Origin: CAZNFR01 sp964572225
Lineage (GTDB): Bacteria; Bacteroidota; Bacteroidia; Bacteroidales; GCA-2748055
Reading direction: 5' to 3'
Length of the DNA stretch: 35,905 nt
Assembly: GCA_964572225.1 (NCBI GenBank)
Contig: CAZNFR010000033.1
Location: 1-35,905 of the forward strand
The translations under genes were made by a program, and so were the position numbers. The number at the start of each line of letters is the position of its first letter. The stretch's first letter is position 1. The notes beneath the pieces were generated by a model. The model saw only the letters and a program-made list of their open reading frames with translations. It did no database searches and was not told where the DNA came from. Positions 8,214 to 15,755 of the stretch are shown here, piece by piece.

Positions 8214-10118
8214 TTATTTCTCAGTTTCGTCCCAGTATCCGGCTTCCATCAAAGTGATAAGTCCGAGGAGTCCGCCCCAGGAATAAAAGCCGTCACTATT
8301 CCTCACATCCGGACCTTCTCCGGTAACCGCATTGTAGTTTTCATACACCCTCCGGTTCTTCCTCCATTCCTTCATAAGCAGTTCGTTCGACTTGTCTGCC
8401 AGAAGTTGCCTTGCCTCCGGAAGATCATAATTACGTAATCCCAGATACACCAGAAAATTCATGGGCGCCCAGATCCTGCCCCTCCAGTAACTGTTGTCCT
8501 CAAAGGCAGGATCATCCCGTGAGATCGACGGGATCATATACTCCCCGTAAAATTTTTCCGGATCCATAAGGTGATCCCTTACCATTCGTTCCGCTTTTTC
8601 GGCTGAAGGGACCCCCGCAAGCAGGGGGTAAAAATTCGTTGGCGCCAGCCGGCCTGAGAACTTCCCGGTAACCAGATCCAGATCCCGGTAAATCCCGGTT
8701 TCTTCATCCCAGAGCTCTTCCAGTTTTAATGAATATTTTTGAGCCCTCCTCATCAGTTCGTCATAGATCTCCGGTTTTTCGAGCACCGTGGCAATCTCCG
8801 CCAAAGCCCTGCAATCGGCAATATACATGCCCATAAGTCCCACCGAAGCCAGCTCAAGCATGTTCTTTTCAGGATTAAAAACCGCACTGTCGAACAAAGG
8901 AGAATTGTCGAGACCGGATTCATACATCGCTGCCTGTTTGGTATTCACCTTGTGTCCGAGAGAATGGGGATCCGAACCCCAGGAAAGAAATCCCTGATTG
9001 TCCCTCTCTCTTTCCCACCAGCGGTTCCACGACAGGAGATTCTCAAAACTGCTTTCCAGGAACCATGTTTCCTGATACTTGTCGTAAATCATTTTGGTGA
9101 TCAATGACCCTACCGGAGGCTGAGAACGATCGAAGGATTTCCGGTTCAGAAGAGTCCCGGAATAGTTGGGGATGAATCCCTCTTCGGTTATTTCGCTGGT
9201 TATGGCCAGGGCATTGGAGTAGGCATGAAACTTATTGTCGATCGCATACATGGCCGCCGTAAAATAAGTATCCCAGTCAAAAAGCACCCATCCCCCCCAG
9301 TTTTCATTCCATATCCGGCTCACCGGAGTAATCGCCCGGTTCTTGAAAGGGTCATAAATGATGTTCCAGGCCAAAAGAGTCTGCATGGCACTATAGGCCT
9401 CCTGATAATCCCCGTACCTTGACTGGTCCTCCAGCATTTCCTGCTCTTTCTCCGAAATATATTCCTCTATCCATTCCAGACTTTGCCGTCTCCCGGTAAA
9501 AAATGCCAGGGTATCGGCCGAGCTGAAGCTGAGATAGGGAGAGGAAAGAGGAAGGGGAATCAGAGAATCGTTCCGGGTAGCCCCAACGGTGATGGACCGG
9601 GTACCCATATCGGCCTGAATGATGTTTTCCTTCTTCTCAAGCACTCCACCCTTGTTCCAGAGAATCCCCGCTTCCAGGATTAGCACGGGAGGGTACTCGG
9701 GAATTTCTTCGGGGATGTAAAGGATGTAAATATTATCCCTCCGGGTAGCGGTTTTGATCCTGGCCGTCACCCCTTTCCAGGAAATTCTCAGGTCGGTGAA
9801 GCTCCCGTTGTATGCATGGTTAAAGGGTTCCACCTGCTCCGTGAACCGGTGGAAAGGACTCGAAATATAAGCTTCATCCAGGTAATAGGGAGAACCCCTC
9901 CGGTAACTTTCGCGCATGCTTATCCTCAGCGACAGGCCCTGGGGCATAAGCACCTGACTCAACAGGTTGGGGTTGTTCCAGGTGTTCCAGCCGTAAAGGA
10001 GAAACTCATTGAGTTCTTCCTGACTGTCGACCCGCGTGGAATGTATCCTTCTTTCTGTAAGCTCACAGGAAGAAAGCAACAGGATCAGCAAAACCGGAAT
10101 GGTAATTTTTTTAATCAT
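8214..10118 (-). CDS. GH63/MGH1-like glycoside hydrolase lipoprotein
   Basis: A 634-residue exported glycoside hydrolase with an (alpha/alpha)6-barrel. The signal peptide ends in lipobox LLSSC (C18). Family hallmarks are GWNTWNNPN at 43-51, GWVLFDWDTYF at 276-286, ESGLDNSP at 400-407 with probable general acid D404, YWRGRIWAPMNFL at 544-556 and YENYNAVTGEG at 592-602 with probable general base E593. These match the GH63 clan that includes alpha-glucosidases and mannosylglycerate or glucosylglycerate hydrolases. About 230 N-terminal residues form a beta-rich domain before the barrel. Roles of the acid and base are inferred by analogy. Gaps of 12 bp (ribokinase) and 11 bp (sulfatase) place it in the middle of the sugar operon. 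Likely substrate: an alpha-linked glucoside or mannoside, possibly sulfated. Confidence 0.88.
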   Translation of the reverse strand: MIKKITIPVLLILLLSSCELTERRIHSTRVDSQEELNEFLLYGWNTWNNPNLLSQVLMPQGLSLRISMRESYRRGSPYYLDEAYISSPFHRFTEQVEPFNHAYNGSFTDLRISWKGVTARIKTATRRDNIYILYIPEEIPEYPPVLILEAGILWNKGGVLEKKENIIQADMGTRSITVGATRNDSLIPLPLSSPYLSFSSADTLAFFTGRRQSLEWIEEYISEKEQEMLEDQSRYGDYQEAYSAMQTLLAWNIIYDPFKNRAITPVSRIWNENWGGWVLFDWDTYFTAAMYAIDNKFHAYSNALAITSEITEEGFIPNYSGTLLNRKSFDRSQPPVGSLITKMIYDKYQETWFLESSFENLLSWNRWWERERDNQGFLSWGSDPHSLGHKVNTKQAAMYESGLDNSPLFDSAVFNPEKNMLELASVGLMGMYIADCRALAEIATVLEKPEIYDELMRRAQKYSLKLEELWDEETGIYRDLDLVTGKFSGRLAPTNFYPLLAGVPSAEKAERMVRDHLMDPEKFYGEYMIPSISRDDPAFEDNSYWRGRIWAPMNFLVYLGLRNYDLPEARQLLADKSNELLMKEWRKNRRVYENYNAVTGEGPDVRNSDGFYSWGGLLGLITLMEAGYWDETEK

Positions 10119-10130
10119 ATACTTAAGTTA

Positions 10131-11057
10131 TTAGGCCTGATGATTCGCAAGGAAGTTCTCAATTTCCTTTTTTATGGGGGCCGAAGGCTGTGCCCCCATG
10201 CGGGTAACAGATATGGCGGACGCGGCGGAGGCGAAGGTCACCGAATCCTTAAGACTCTTTTTTTCGGTAAGCGCCGTGGCCAGTGCCCCGCAATATACAT
10301 CTCCGGCGGCCGTAGTATCAACCGCATCCATTTTGAAGGCCGGGATCTTTCCGGTAAATTCATCCGATAAAACATAGGATCCCCGGCTCCCCAGGGTGAT
10401 GATCACACTTTTTACCCCTTTATCCTGAAGATCATAGGCCGCCTTCACGATATCCTCGTCGGTATTCAGCTCCATCCCGGTAAGAAAAGCACTCTCCACT
10501 TCATTAACCACAAGGATCTCAAGTCCCCTGAGCAACCTCAGGTCGATGGAACGGGCAGGGGCAAAATTCCAGATCACCGGAATGCGATTCTCTTTCGCTT
10601 TTTTAAGCGCATAGGCAAGGGTATCGGGAAGAATCTCAAATTGCAACAGGATGATCTCTGCCTTTTTGATCAGAGGTTCACAAGTATCCAGATACTCGGG
10701 AGTGAGTCGGTAATTGGCTCCGGGAGCGACCGAAAGGTAATTATCCCCCCTGTCGCCAATCATGATGAGGGCAGTACCGCTGGCAATCCCCGTTTCATGA
10801 AAAACATACTCGGTATTGATCCCATCCTTGCGAAAATTCTCAACCATAAGCGGAGCAAAAACATCATCGCCTGCACAACTTACAAAAGCCACATCTCCGC
10901 CCGAGCGGGCAGCTCCCACCGCCTGATTGGCACCCTTTCCGCCGAAAACCTGCATATACTCGGCATTGGTAACCGTTTCCCCACGGGCAGGAAGATGATC
11001 CATTTTCATAATCATGTCCACATTGGAACTGCCAATTACTACAATCTTATTTTGCAT
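10131..11057 (-). CDS. rbsK: Ribokinase
   Basis: A 308-residue cytoplasmic PfkB-family kinase that phosphorylates ribose or a similar pentose at O5. The N-terminal substrate motif FGGKGANQAVGAA (38-50) and the C-terminal ATP/catalytic motif DTTAAGD (247-253, base D253) match ribokinase closely, and the length is normal. Start is the ATG at 11057. It lies 53 bp downstream of the transporter gene and 12 bp upstream of the GH63 gene. The standard call is ribokinase, but the context, with a glycoside hydrolase, a sulfatase and a second PfkB kinase, means the physiological substrate may be another sugar. Confidence 0.9.
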   Translation of the reverse strand: MQNKIVVIGSSNVDMIMKMDHLPARGETVTNAEYMQVFGGKGANQAVGAARSGGDVAFVSCAGDDVFAPLMVENFRKDGINTEYVFHETGIASGTALIMIGDRGDNYLSVAPGANYRLTPEYLDTCEPLIKKAEIILLQFEILPDTLAYALKKAKENRIPVIWNFAPARSIDLRLLRGLEILVVNEVESAFLTGMELNTDEDIVKAAYDLQDKGVKSVIITLGSRGSYVLSDEFTGKIPAFKMDAVDTTAAGDVYCGALATALTEKKSLKDSVTFASAASAISVTRMGAQPSAPIKKEIENFLANHQA

Positions 11058-11110
11058 GTATTTCTGATTTTCAATGTTAAACTACCCGGGTTCTCCTTCA
11101 ACAGATCCCC

Positions 11111-12115
11111 TTATGCCCCCCTGGCAATAATGATCATAGCCAGTCCGGAAATAAAAAACAAAAACATACCGGTTAGCAGCCAGTTTACCGTCTTCCCGGC
11201 TCCCTTGAATTCCTTCCAGACAAACACTCCCCAGGCGGCAGCCACCATGGTTGCACCCTGACCCAGTCCGTAGGAGATTGCCGGACCTGCAGTATCCGAG
11301 GCCAATATGCTAAAGGACATTCCAATGTTCCAGATCACACCTCCAAGGATGCCAATCAGATGCAAACGGAAATTCCCATCACGAAAATACGAGGCATAAC
11401 TCACCTTCTCCCCCTCAACCGGCCGGTACATAAACCAGGAGTTGAAAATAAAATTAGAGAAAAATACCCCGAGGGTAAATATAAAAACCGCCGTATATGG
11501 AGTAAGCTGTCCCGCCTGTACCACCGTAAAATCGTCGGGCAGGGTCTTCGCCACAAAACCGAAAAAGAAACCCATGATGGCTCCGGAAAAAATGGACAAA
11601 ACGATTCCTTTCGAAGAACCACGGGGCCCTCCCTTGCTTTTCTTACCATAGGCCACCGCATTGATCACAATGGCCAGTACCACAAGTCCGACCCCCGCAA
11701 ACAAAATGACGGGATTCCCCTCCGAGATCCGAATGTAATTGTCAAGCACCCCGATCACCAACGCAAGTCCGACCGCAATGGGGAAAGCGACCGACATACC
11801 CGCAATGGTCGTGGCTGCTACGATAAGCAGGTTTCCCAGATTAAAAATGACCCCCCCTAACAAGGCGTTCCCAATATTCGCCATGGAGGCCGTGCGGAAA
11901 TTCTCAAAAAAGCCTTGCCCGAATTCACCCGAATTCCCAAGGGTGATCCCGAAAAAAAGCGACAACAAGACCAACCCGATGGAATAGTCCCAGTAATAAA
12001 GCGGAAATGCCCAGTTCTTGCGGGCAAGCTTCAGGGTATTCGCCCAGGAACCCCAACAAAGCATCGTGACCACGCATAACAAAACGGCCAGAGAATAATT
12101 GCTGATGATAGTCAT
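11111..12115 (-). CDS. DMT-superfamily sugar/ureide-permease-like transporter
   Basis: A 334-residue inner-membrane protein with about ten transmembrane helices and short loops. The N-terminal CWGSWANTLKLARKN, then YYWDYSIG, then GGVIFNLGNLLIVAATTIAG resemble the ureide permease/GRP branch of the drug-metabolite transporter superfamily. The second half (LHLIGILGGVIWNIGM, GLGQGATMVAAAWGVFVWKE) looks like the internal repeat. Start is the ATG at 12115. It is the first gene of the five-gene operon and is followed by ribokinase, which suggests it imports a pentose or another free sugar. Family placement is by motif recall; RhaT or RbsU-like annotation would be an alternative. Confidence 0.82.
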   Translation of the reverse strand: MTIISNYSLAVLLCVVTMLCWGSWANTLKLARKNWAFPLYYWDYSIGLVLLSLFFGITLGNSGEFGQGFFENFRTASMANIGNALLGGVIFNLGNLLIVAATTIAGMSVAFPIAVGLALVIGVLDNYIRISEGNPVILFAGVGLVVLAIVINAVAYGKKSKGGPRGSSKGIVLSIFSGAIMGFFFGFVAKTLPDDFTVVQAGQLTPYTAVFIFTLGVFFSNFIFNSWFMYRPVEGEKVSYASYFRDGNFRLHLIGILGGVIWNIGMSFSILASDTAGPAISYGLGQGATMVAAAWGVFVWKEFKGAGKTVNWLLTGMFLFFISGLAMIIIARGA

Positions 12116-12147
12116 AGTTTATCAGGTTAGTTACTGTGGAAAATTAG

Positions 12148-12164
12148 CATTAATCAGATTAATG
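12148..12164. promoter_or_regulatory. Perfect 17-bp palindrome upstream of the sugar operon
   Basis: CATTAATC, a single A, then GATTAATG: two perfectly complementary 8-bp arms around one base, starting 33 bp before the transporter start codon. The position fits a repressor site overlapping the promoter or early leader. The sequence differs from the twin operators, so it would be read by a second regulator or be a different mode of binding. Confidence 0.5.
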
Positions 12165-12214
12165 TCAAAATATATTCCCGGCTAAAATAATCCAGGATTC
12201 GCATCCGGATCCGG

Positions 12215-12235
12215 ACTGTGTCAAAATGATACAAT
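12215..12235. promoter_or_regulatory. Operator copy 1
   Basis: The first of two copies. The first 19 bases are identical to copy 2, with core TGTGTCAAAATGATACA at 12217-12233, an imperfect palindrome of TGTxTC and GAxACA half-sites. The last outer base pairs (AAT here) are less symmetric than in copy 2. Its start is exactly 63 bp from that of copy 2, about six turns of B-DNA, so bound proteins would face the same side of the helix. Confidence 0.65.
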
Positions 12236-12277
12236 GCCCGGAATTTCCAGCCCTGACGCCGGCTAAATTTTTCTAAA

Positions 12278-12298
12278 ACTGTGTCAAAATGATACAGT
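12278..12298. promoter_or_regulatory. Operator copy 2
   Basis: The second copy and the more symmetric one: the outer bases ACTGT and ACAGT complete a 21-bp palindrome with eight of ten base pairs matching around the central base. The core TGTGTCAAAATGATACA lies at 12280-12296. The two exact copies and helical phasing support cooperative or looping binding of a dimeric repressor. The regulator gene is not visible in the window. Confidence 0.65.
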
Positions 12299-12421
12299 CG
12301 TTCAGATTTAAGCGCCTTTGACAGACTTCAATTCATTTTCTGCGCTTATTTATTTCCTGCAGCCCCAACTTCATCTCAACATTTTTTTATAATTTTCGGC
12401 TTCAGTTAAGCATCCCGGAAT

Positions 12422-13858
12422 ATGGATTACGGACTCCTGATCCCTTTCATCGCCTATTTTGCCGCTATCGTACTCATCGGGGTTTATGCCACCCGGTTTT
12501 CCTCAAAGGGTATGACCGAGTTTTTTCTTGGAGGGAGGCAGATGAGCATGTTCGTCGTGGCTCTCTCGGCGGTGGTTTCCGGCCGGTCGGCATGGCTGCT
12601 GCTGGGTTTTACGGGTCAGGCTTATTCCATGGGACTTTCTGCGATCTGGGCCGTGGTCGGATACATCGTGGTCGAATTCTTCCTTTTTATTTATTATGCT
12701 CCCCGCATCCGCACAATCACGGAAAAGTACAAATCCCTGACCATTCCCGATTTCTTTTCGGCCCGTTTCGACGACAGTGAGGGACAGATCCGAAAGCTAC
12801 TGGTCACCATCTTTCTCATTTTCATGGTCAGCTACGTAGCAGCCCAGTTTGTGGGTGGAGGCAAGGCCTTCTACGCATATTTCCGTATGCCGCCCTCATC
12901 CGGATTGATCCTGACCGCAGTGATCGTTCTGGCTTACACTTTGCTGGGCGGATTCCTGGCGGTAAGTCTTACCGATGTCCTCCAGGCTTTTGTGATGCTC
13001 CTGGCCCTTCTCATCCTTCCCACGGTGGGGATCATCCGCTACGGGGGATTCTCAGAGATTATCAATAGCTTGGAAACCACCCAGGAAGGCTTTTTTAATC
13101 CCGTGGCCTTTGGATACGGATCCCTGATCGGTTTCCTGGGGATAGGGCTGGGCTCCCCGGGCAATCCCCATATCCTGGTGCGCTACATGTCGATAAAAAA
13201 CCCGTCGATGCTTAAAACCTCAGCCTGGGTGGGTACCGCCTGGAACGTTGTGCTTGCCCTCGGGGCTTTTATGATCGGTATTGTTGCCCGGGCCTGGTAC
13301 CCCGAAGCTTCGGCACTGCCCAACTCCGACCCGGAGAATGCCTTTCTTCATCTTGCCGACCGCCTGCTACCGGCGTTTATGAACGGGGTCATCCTTGCGG
13401 CGGTCTTTGCTGCCATCATGTCGACTGCCGATTCCCAGTTGCTGGTGGCCGGATCCAGCCTGGTAAGAGACCTTTATGAAAAGATCCTTAACAAGGATAA
13501 ATTCATCCCTCAGAAAAAGCTTACCTTTCTAAGCAGGGTAGCCGTAACCCTCCTGGTTTACCTGGCCATTGTGCTGGGAATTCTGGTGGAGGACATTGTC
13601 TTCTGGCTGGTCCTCTTCGCCTGGGCAGGCCTCGGGGCAGCTCTGGGCCCCACATCCATCCTTGCCCTCTTCTGGAAAAAAACCTCAAAAAAGGGCGTGA
13701 TGGCCGGAATGATCACCGGTACCCTAACCGTGATCCTCTGGAAAAGTATTCCCGCTCTTTCCGCCTGGCTGTACGAACTGATTCCTGCATTCTTCCTGGC
13801 CCTCCTCGTCACCTTCCTGGTAAGCCTGGCTGGTACCCGGAAAAAGAAACCGGAGTAA
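12422..13858 (+). CDS. Sodium:solute symporter (SSS family, PutP-like)
   Basis: A 478-residue inner-membrane sodium-coupled symporter with about 13 transmembrane helices (LeuT fold). Segments closely resemble the PutP branch: SAWLLLGFTGQAYSMGL in TM2, TLLGGFLAVSLTDVLQAF in the middle and IMSTADSQLLVAGSSLVRDLY near the C-terminal third, which carries the sodium-site Ser/Thr residues. Start is the ATG at 12422. The substrate is not readable from sequence: PutP relatives carry proline, but SSS members also carry sugars and carboxylates. Divergence from the sugar operon across the shared twin operators suggests it imports a product of that pathway. Confidence 0.9.
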   Translation: MDYGLLIPFIAYFAAIVLIGVYATRFSSKGMTEFFLGGRQMSMFVVALSAVVSGRSAWLLLGFTGQAYSMGLSAIWAVVGYIVVEFFLFIYYAPRIRTITEKYKSLTIPDFFSARFDDSEGQIRKLLVTIFLIFMVSYVAAQFVGGGKAFYAYFRMPPSSGLILTAVIVLAYTLLGGFLAVSLTDVLQAFVMLLALLILPTVGIIRYGGFSEIINSLETTQEGFFNPVAFGYGSLIGFLGIGLGSPGNPHILVRYMSIKNPSMLKTSAWVGTAWNVVLALGAFMIGIVARAWYPEASALPNSDPENAFLHLADRLLPAFMNGVILAAVFAAIMSTADSQLLVAGSSLVRDLYEKILNKDKFIPQKKLTFLSRVAVTLLVYLAIVLGILVEDIVFWLVLFAWAGLGAALGPTSILALFWKKTSKKGVMAGMITGTLTVILWKSIPALSAWLYELIPAFFLALLVTFLVSLAGTRKKKPE

Positions 13859-13915
13859 ACCTGACCCTTACCTTAATGCATGACATATATCATTTACTTC
13901 AAACCCTCCTCCATT

Positions 13916-13923
13916 TACCTTTG
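13916..13923 (+). promoter_or_regulatory. -7 promoter box for the hemerythrin gene
   Basis: TACCTTTG is an exact TAnnTTTG match 17 bp before the ATG at 13941, implying a very short leader of about ten bases. The -33 region has a TTTACTTC stretch but no clear TTG. Confidence 0.6.
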
Positions 13924-13940
13924 TTTCAAAAGTAAAACCC

Positions 13941-14357
13941 ATGCTAAGCCAGAAACTACCAGCCCAGTGGAAGACTGAATTCAATACCGGCGTAGAGTTT
14001 ATCGATGAACAGCACCGGTATTTCTTCGATGTGGTCAAAAAGCTGGAAGAATTTATCGAATCGGAGGTATGCGAAGAAAAAGTATCCGAGGTTTTTTTCT
14101 CCCTCGTTCATTACGTGGAAAAATATACCCTCCAGGAAGAGATGAATTACAAGGACCTGACTTCCGGATCCCTTCAGGATCATAAAAAAGCTCACAGCCA
14201 CTTCGTCTCCGGACTCATCAAGTTCAAGGATGACTACCGGAAGAAAAATAAAAAAGTCTGTGAGGAGCTGCACGATTTTCTGTTCCAGTGGTTCCACGAC
14301 CACATCCTGGGTCAGGATAAGGAAATGATCGACAACCTCCGGAAGGCCGGGATCTGA
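13941..14357 (+). CDS. Bacteriohemerythrin with a Tyr in place of one His ligand
   Basis: A 138-residue single-domain hemerythrin, a four-helix bundle binding a diiron centre that reacts with dioxygen. Ligand positions are recognisable: H25 in IDEQHRYFF, E66 in TLQEEM, H81 and H85 in DHKKAH, and H121 with D126 in HILGQD. The His expected four residues before E66 is Y62 (EKYTLQEE), read directly as a TAT codon. Helix length and the W10 near the N-terminus are normal. An exact promoter box precedes it, and the radical SAM gene follows after 2 bp, so they form an operon. Oxygen sensing, oxygen delivery or detoxification are possible roles; altered iron chemistry is expected. Confidence 0.88.
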   Translation: MLSQKLPAQWKTEFNTGVEFIDEQHRYFFDVVKKLEEFIESEVCEEKVSEVFFSLVHYVEKYTLQEEMNYKDLTSGSLQDHKKAHSHFVSGLIKFKDDYRKKNKKVCEELHDFLFQWFHDHILGQDKEMIDNLRKAGI

Positions 14358-14359
14358 TC

Positions 14360-15139
14360 ATGGCTACCTTCCTTTTTGATAAGATCGTTTTCGGACCGGT
14401 ATCCTCCAGACGCCTGGGCGTTTCCCTGGGGATAAACCTCCTGCCGCTCAGCAAAAAACTTTGCAATTTCGACTGCATCTACTGCGAATGCGGATGGAGC
14501 CACCTTCAAAAGATCCGTCCCGGCGAGCTCCCCTCACGGAAAGAGGTGTTCATCGCCCTGGAAAACAAGCTCACCGAGATGCTTAAGGAAGGGCCAATAC
14601 CCGATGTGATCACCTTTGCCGGAAACGGAGAACCTACCATGCACCCGGATTTTAACGGGATTGTCAAAGATACCGTCATTCTCAGAGACCGTTTCTTCCC
14701 CGATTGCAAAATCTCTCTTCTCTGCAATTCAACCCTTATCCACAAGGAAAAGATCCGTGAGGTCCTCCCCCTTATCGATCAGAACATTTTCAAGCTGGAC
14801 ACCGCCATCGAATACACATTTATCCGGTTGAACAAACCGGCCCCGGGCATCAGCCTTTCCTCCATCATCGAAAACCTGACAGCCTGGGAAGAACCCATCA
14901 TCCTTCAAACCCTGCTGATCAAAGGAAAAGATGAATACAGCGACATCGACAACACCACCGAAGAAGAGATCAACGCACTGATCCGTGCCTATCACGAAAT
15001 TGATCCGGCTTCCATCATGATCTATACGTTTGAGAGGGATACCCCAACCCATAAACTGATCAGGCCCGGTAAAGAAACTCTGCTTGCTACCGGCCAACGC
15101 CTGCTGGAAGAAGGCTTTAAAGTGGAAGTGATTCTCTGA
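14360..15139 (+). CDS. Radical SAM protein (COG0731-like)
   Basis: A 259-residue radical SAM enzyme binding a [4Fe-4S] cluster through C35-x3-C39-x2-C42 (LCNFDCIYC). The N-terminal FGPVSSRRLGVSLGINLLP is typical of the COG0731 Fe-S oxidoreductases, relatives of the wybutosine enzyme TYW1. The SAM-binding glycine-rich element is FAGNGEPTMHPDF (about 90-102). No C-terminal cysteine cluster is present. The reaction is unknown. It starts 2 bp after the hemerythrin stop (TGATCATG), so the two proteins are made together. Protection of the cluster from oxygen by the hemerythrin is an attractive inference. Confidence 0.88.
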   Translation: MATFLFDKIVFGPVSSRRLGVSLGINLLPLSKKLCNFDCIYCECGWSHLQKIRPGELPSRKEVFIALENKLTEMLKEGPIPDVITFAGNGEPTMHPDFNGIVKDTVILRDRFFPDCKISLLCNSTLIHKEKIREVLPLIDQNIFKLDTAIEYTFIRLNKPAPGISLSSIIENLTAWEEPIILQTLLIKGKDEYSDIDNTTEEEINALIRAYHEIDPASIMIYTFERDTPTHKLIRPGKETLLATGQRLLEEGFKVEVIL

Positions 15140-15146
15140 TCCGGAT

Positions 15147-15752
15147 TCAGAACTGCATAGCCGTAAAGACCAGGACAAAACCAGCCAGGAATCCGGCAAA
15201 AATCTGAGCATCGTTGTGCACCTGGAGATACATACGGGAAGATCCTGCAAGTCCCGCAGCCAGAACGATCCCGATAAAGGAATACATCATGAAAAGGTTC
15301 AGGCTGAGGGTCAGCACAATAACCAGTGCCGCCAGTCCCCCAAGCCCCATCATGTGGGTACTGATCTTCCAGCGCAGGGAGATCAGGAAGGCGGAAAGAA
15401 CCGTTAGCATCGCCCCCAGCAGAAAACCGTGCACCTGCTCGAAAACCGGAATGCGGATCACCAAAATATAGGTGAGAGCGTAAAAAACCGAGGTGAGGGC
15501 CAGGGGATAAAGCCTTTCGGTACGCTTCCCCAGGTAAATGCTGGATACCCAGCCCTGAAGCACAAAGAGAGGGATCATAAGAGCCGGAAGAATAAAGGTG
15601 CCGATCGCAGTAAGGATGATCAGCATCCGCTTGGCTTCAATGGGAATGTAGGATAAATAGGAATCGGCAAACATCAGGATGATCACCCCAACGGTGGGCA
15701 TCAGCAGGGGATGAAAAAACCAGGTGAAAGCCTGGGCAATTTTTGTGAGCAT
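15147..15752 (-). CDS. PAP2-like integral membrane protein
   Basis: A 201-residue inner-membrane protein with about six transmembrane helices. The C-terminal part contains WKISTHMMGLGG and SSRMYLQVHNDAQIFAGF, which resemble motifs 2 and 3 of the PAP2 lipid phosphatase superfamily (PSGH and SRxxxxxHxxxD). The first motif (KxxxxxxRP) is not evident, and PSGH is degenerate, so phosphatase activity is doubtful. The start lies 3 bp after the rpoN stop on the same strand, so it is co-transcribed with rpoN. It ends 7 bp from the convergent radical SAM stop. Confidence 0.75.
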   Translation of the reverse strand: MLTKIAQAFTWFFHPLLMPTVGVIILMFADSYLSYIPIEAKRMLIILTAIGTFILPALMIPLFVLQGWVSSIYLGKRTERLYPLALTSVFYALTYILVIRIPVFEQVHGFLLGAMLTVLSAFLISLRWKISTHMMGLGGLAALVIVLTLSLNLFMMYSFIGIVLAAGLAGSSRMYLQVHNDAQIFAGFLAGFVLVFTAMQF

Positions 15753-15755
15753 GAT

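Larger units (their letters stand above)
12116..12421. other. Divergent regulatory region between sugar operon and sodium symporter
   Basis: This 306-bp gap separates the operon starting at 12115 (minus) from the symporter starting at 12422 (plus) and holds no gene. It contains a perfect 17-bp palindrome and two copies of a 21-bp operator, listed separately. No exact TAnnTTTG box was found for either direction. The closest are TAATTTTC at 12390-12397 on the plus strand, and on the minus strand a TATATTTTG sequence near 12165-12173 that has one extra base. The twin operators suggest that one regulator controls both transcription units. Confidence 0.6.

Noticed and set aside
6802..8286. Long plus-strand open frame opposite the sulfatase
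   Set aside because: It is antisense to a sulfatase with a complete motif set, and its own translation shows no family signature; GC-rich shadows of this size are common here.
15133..15151. Hairpin TCTGA/TCAGA between the radical SAM and PAP2-like stops
   Set aside because: Only a 5-bp stem with no T run on either side; too weak to call a terminator.
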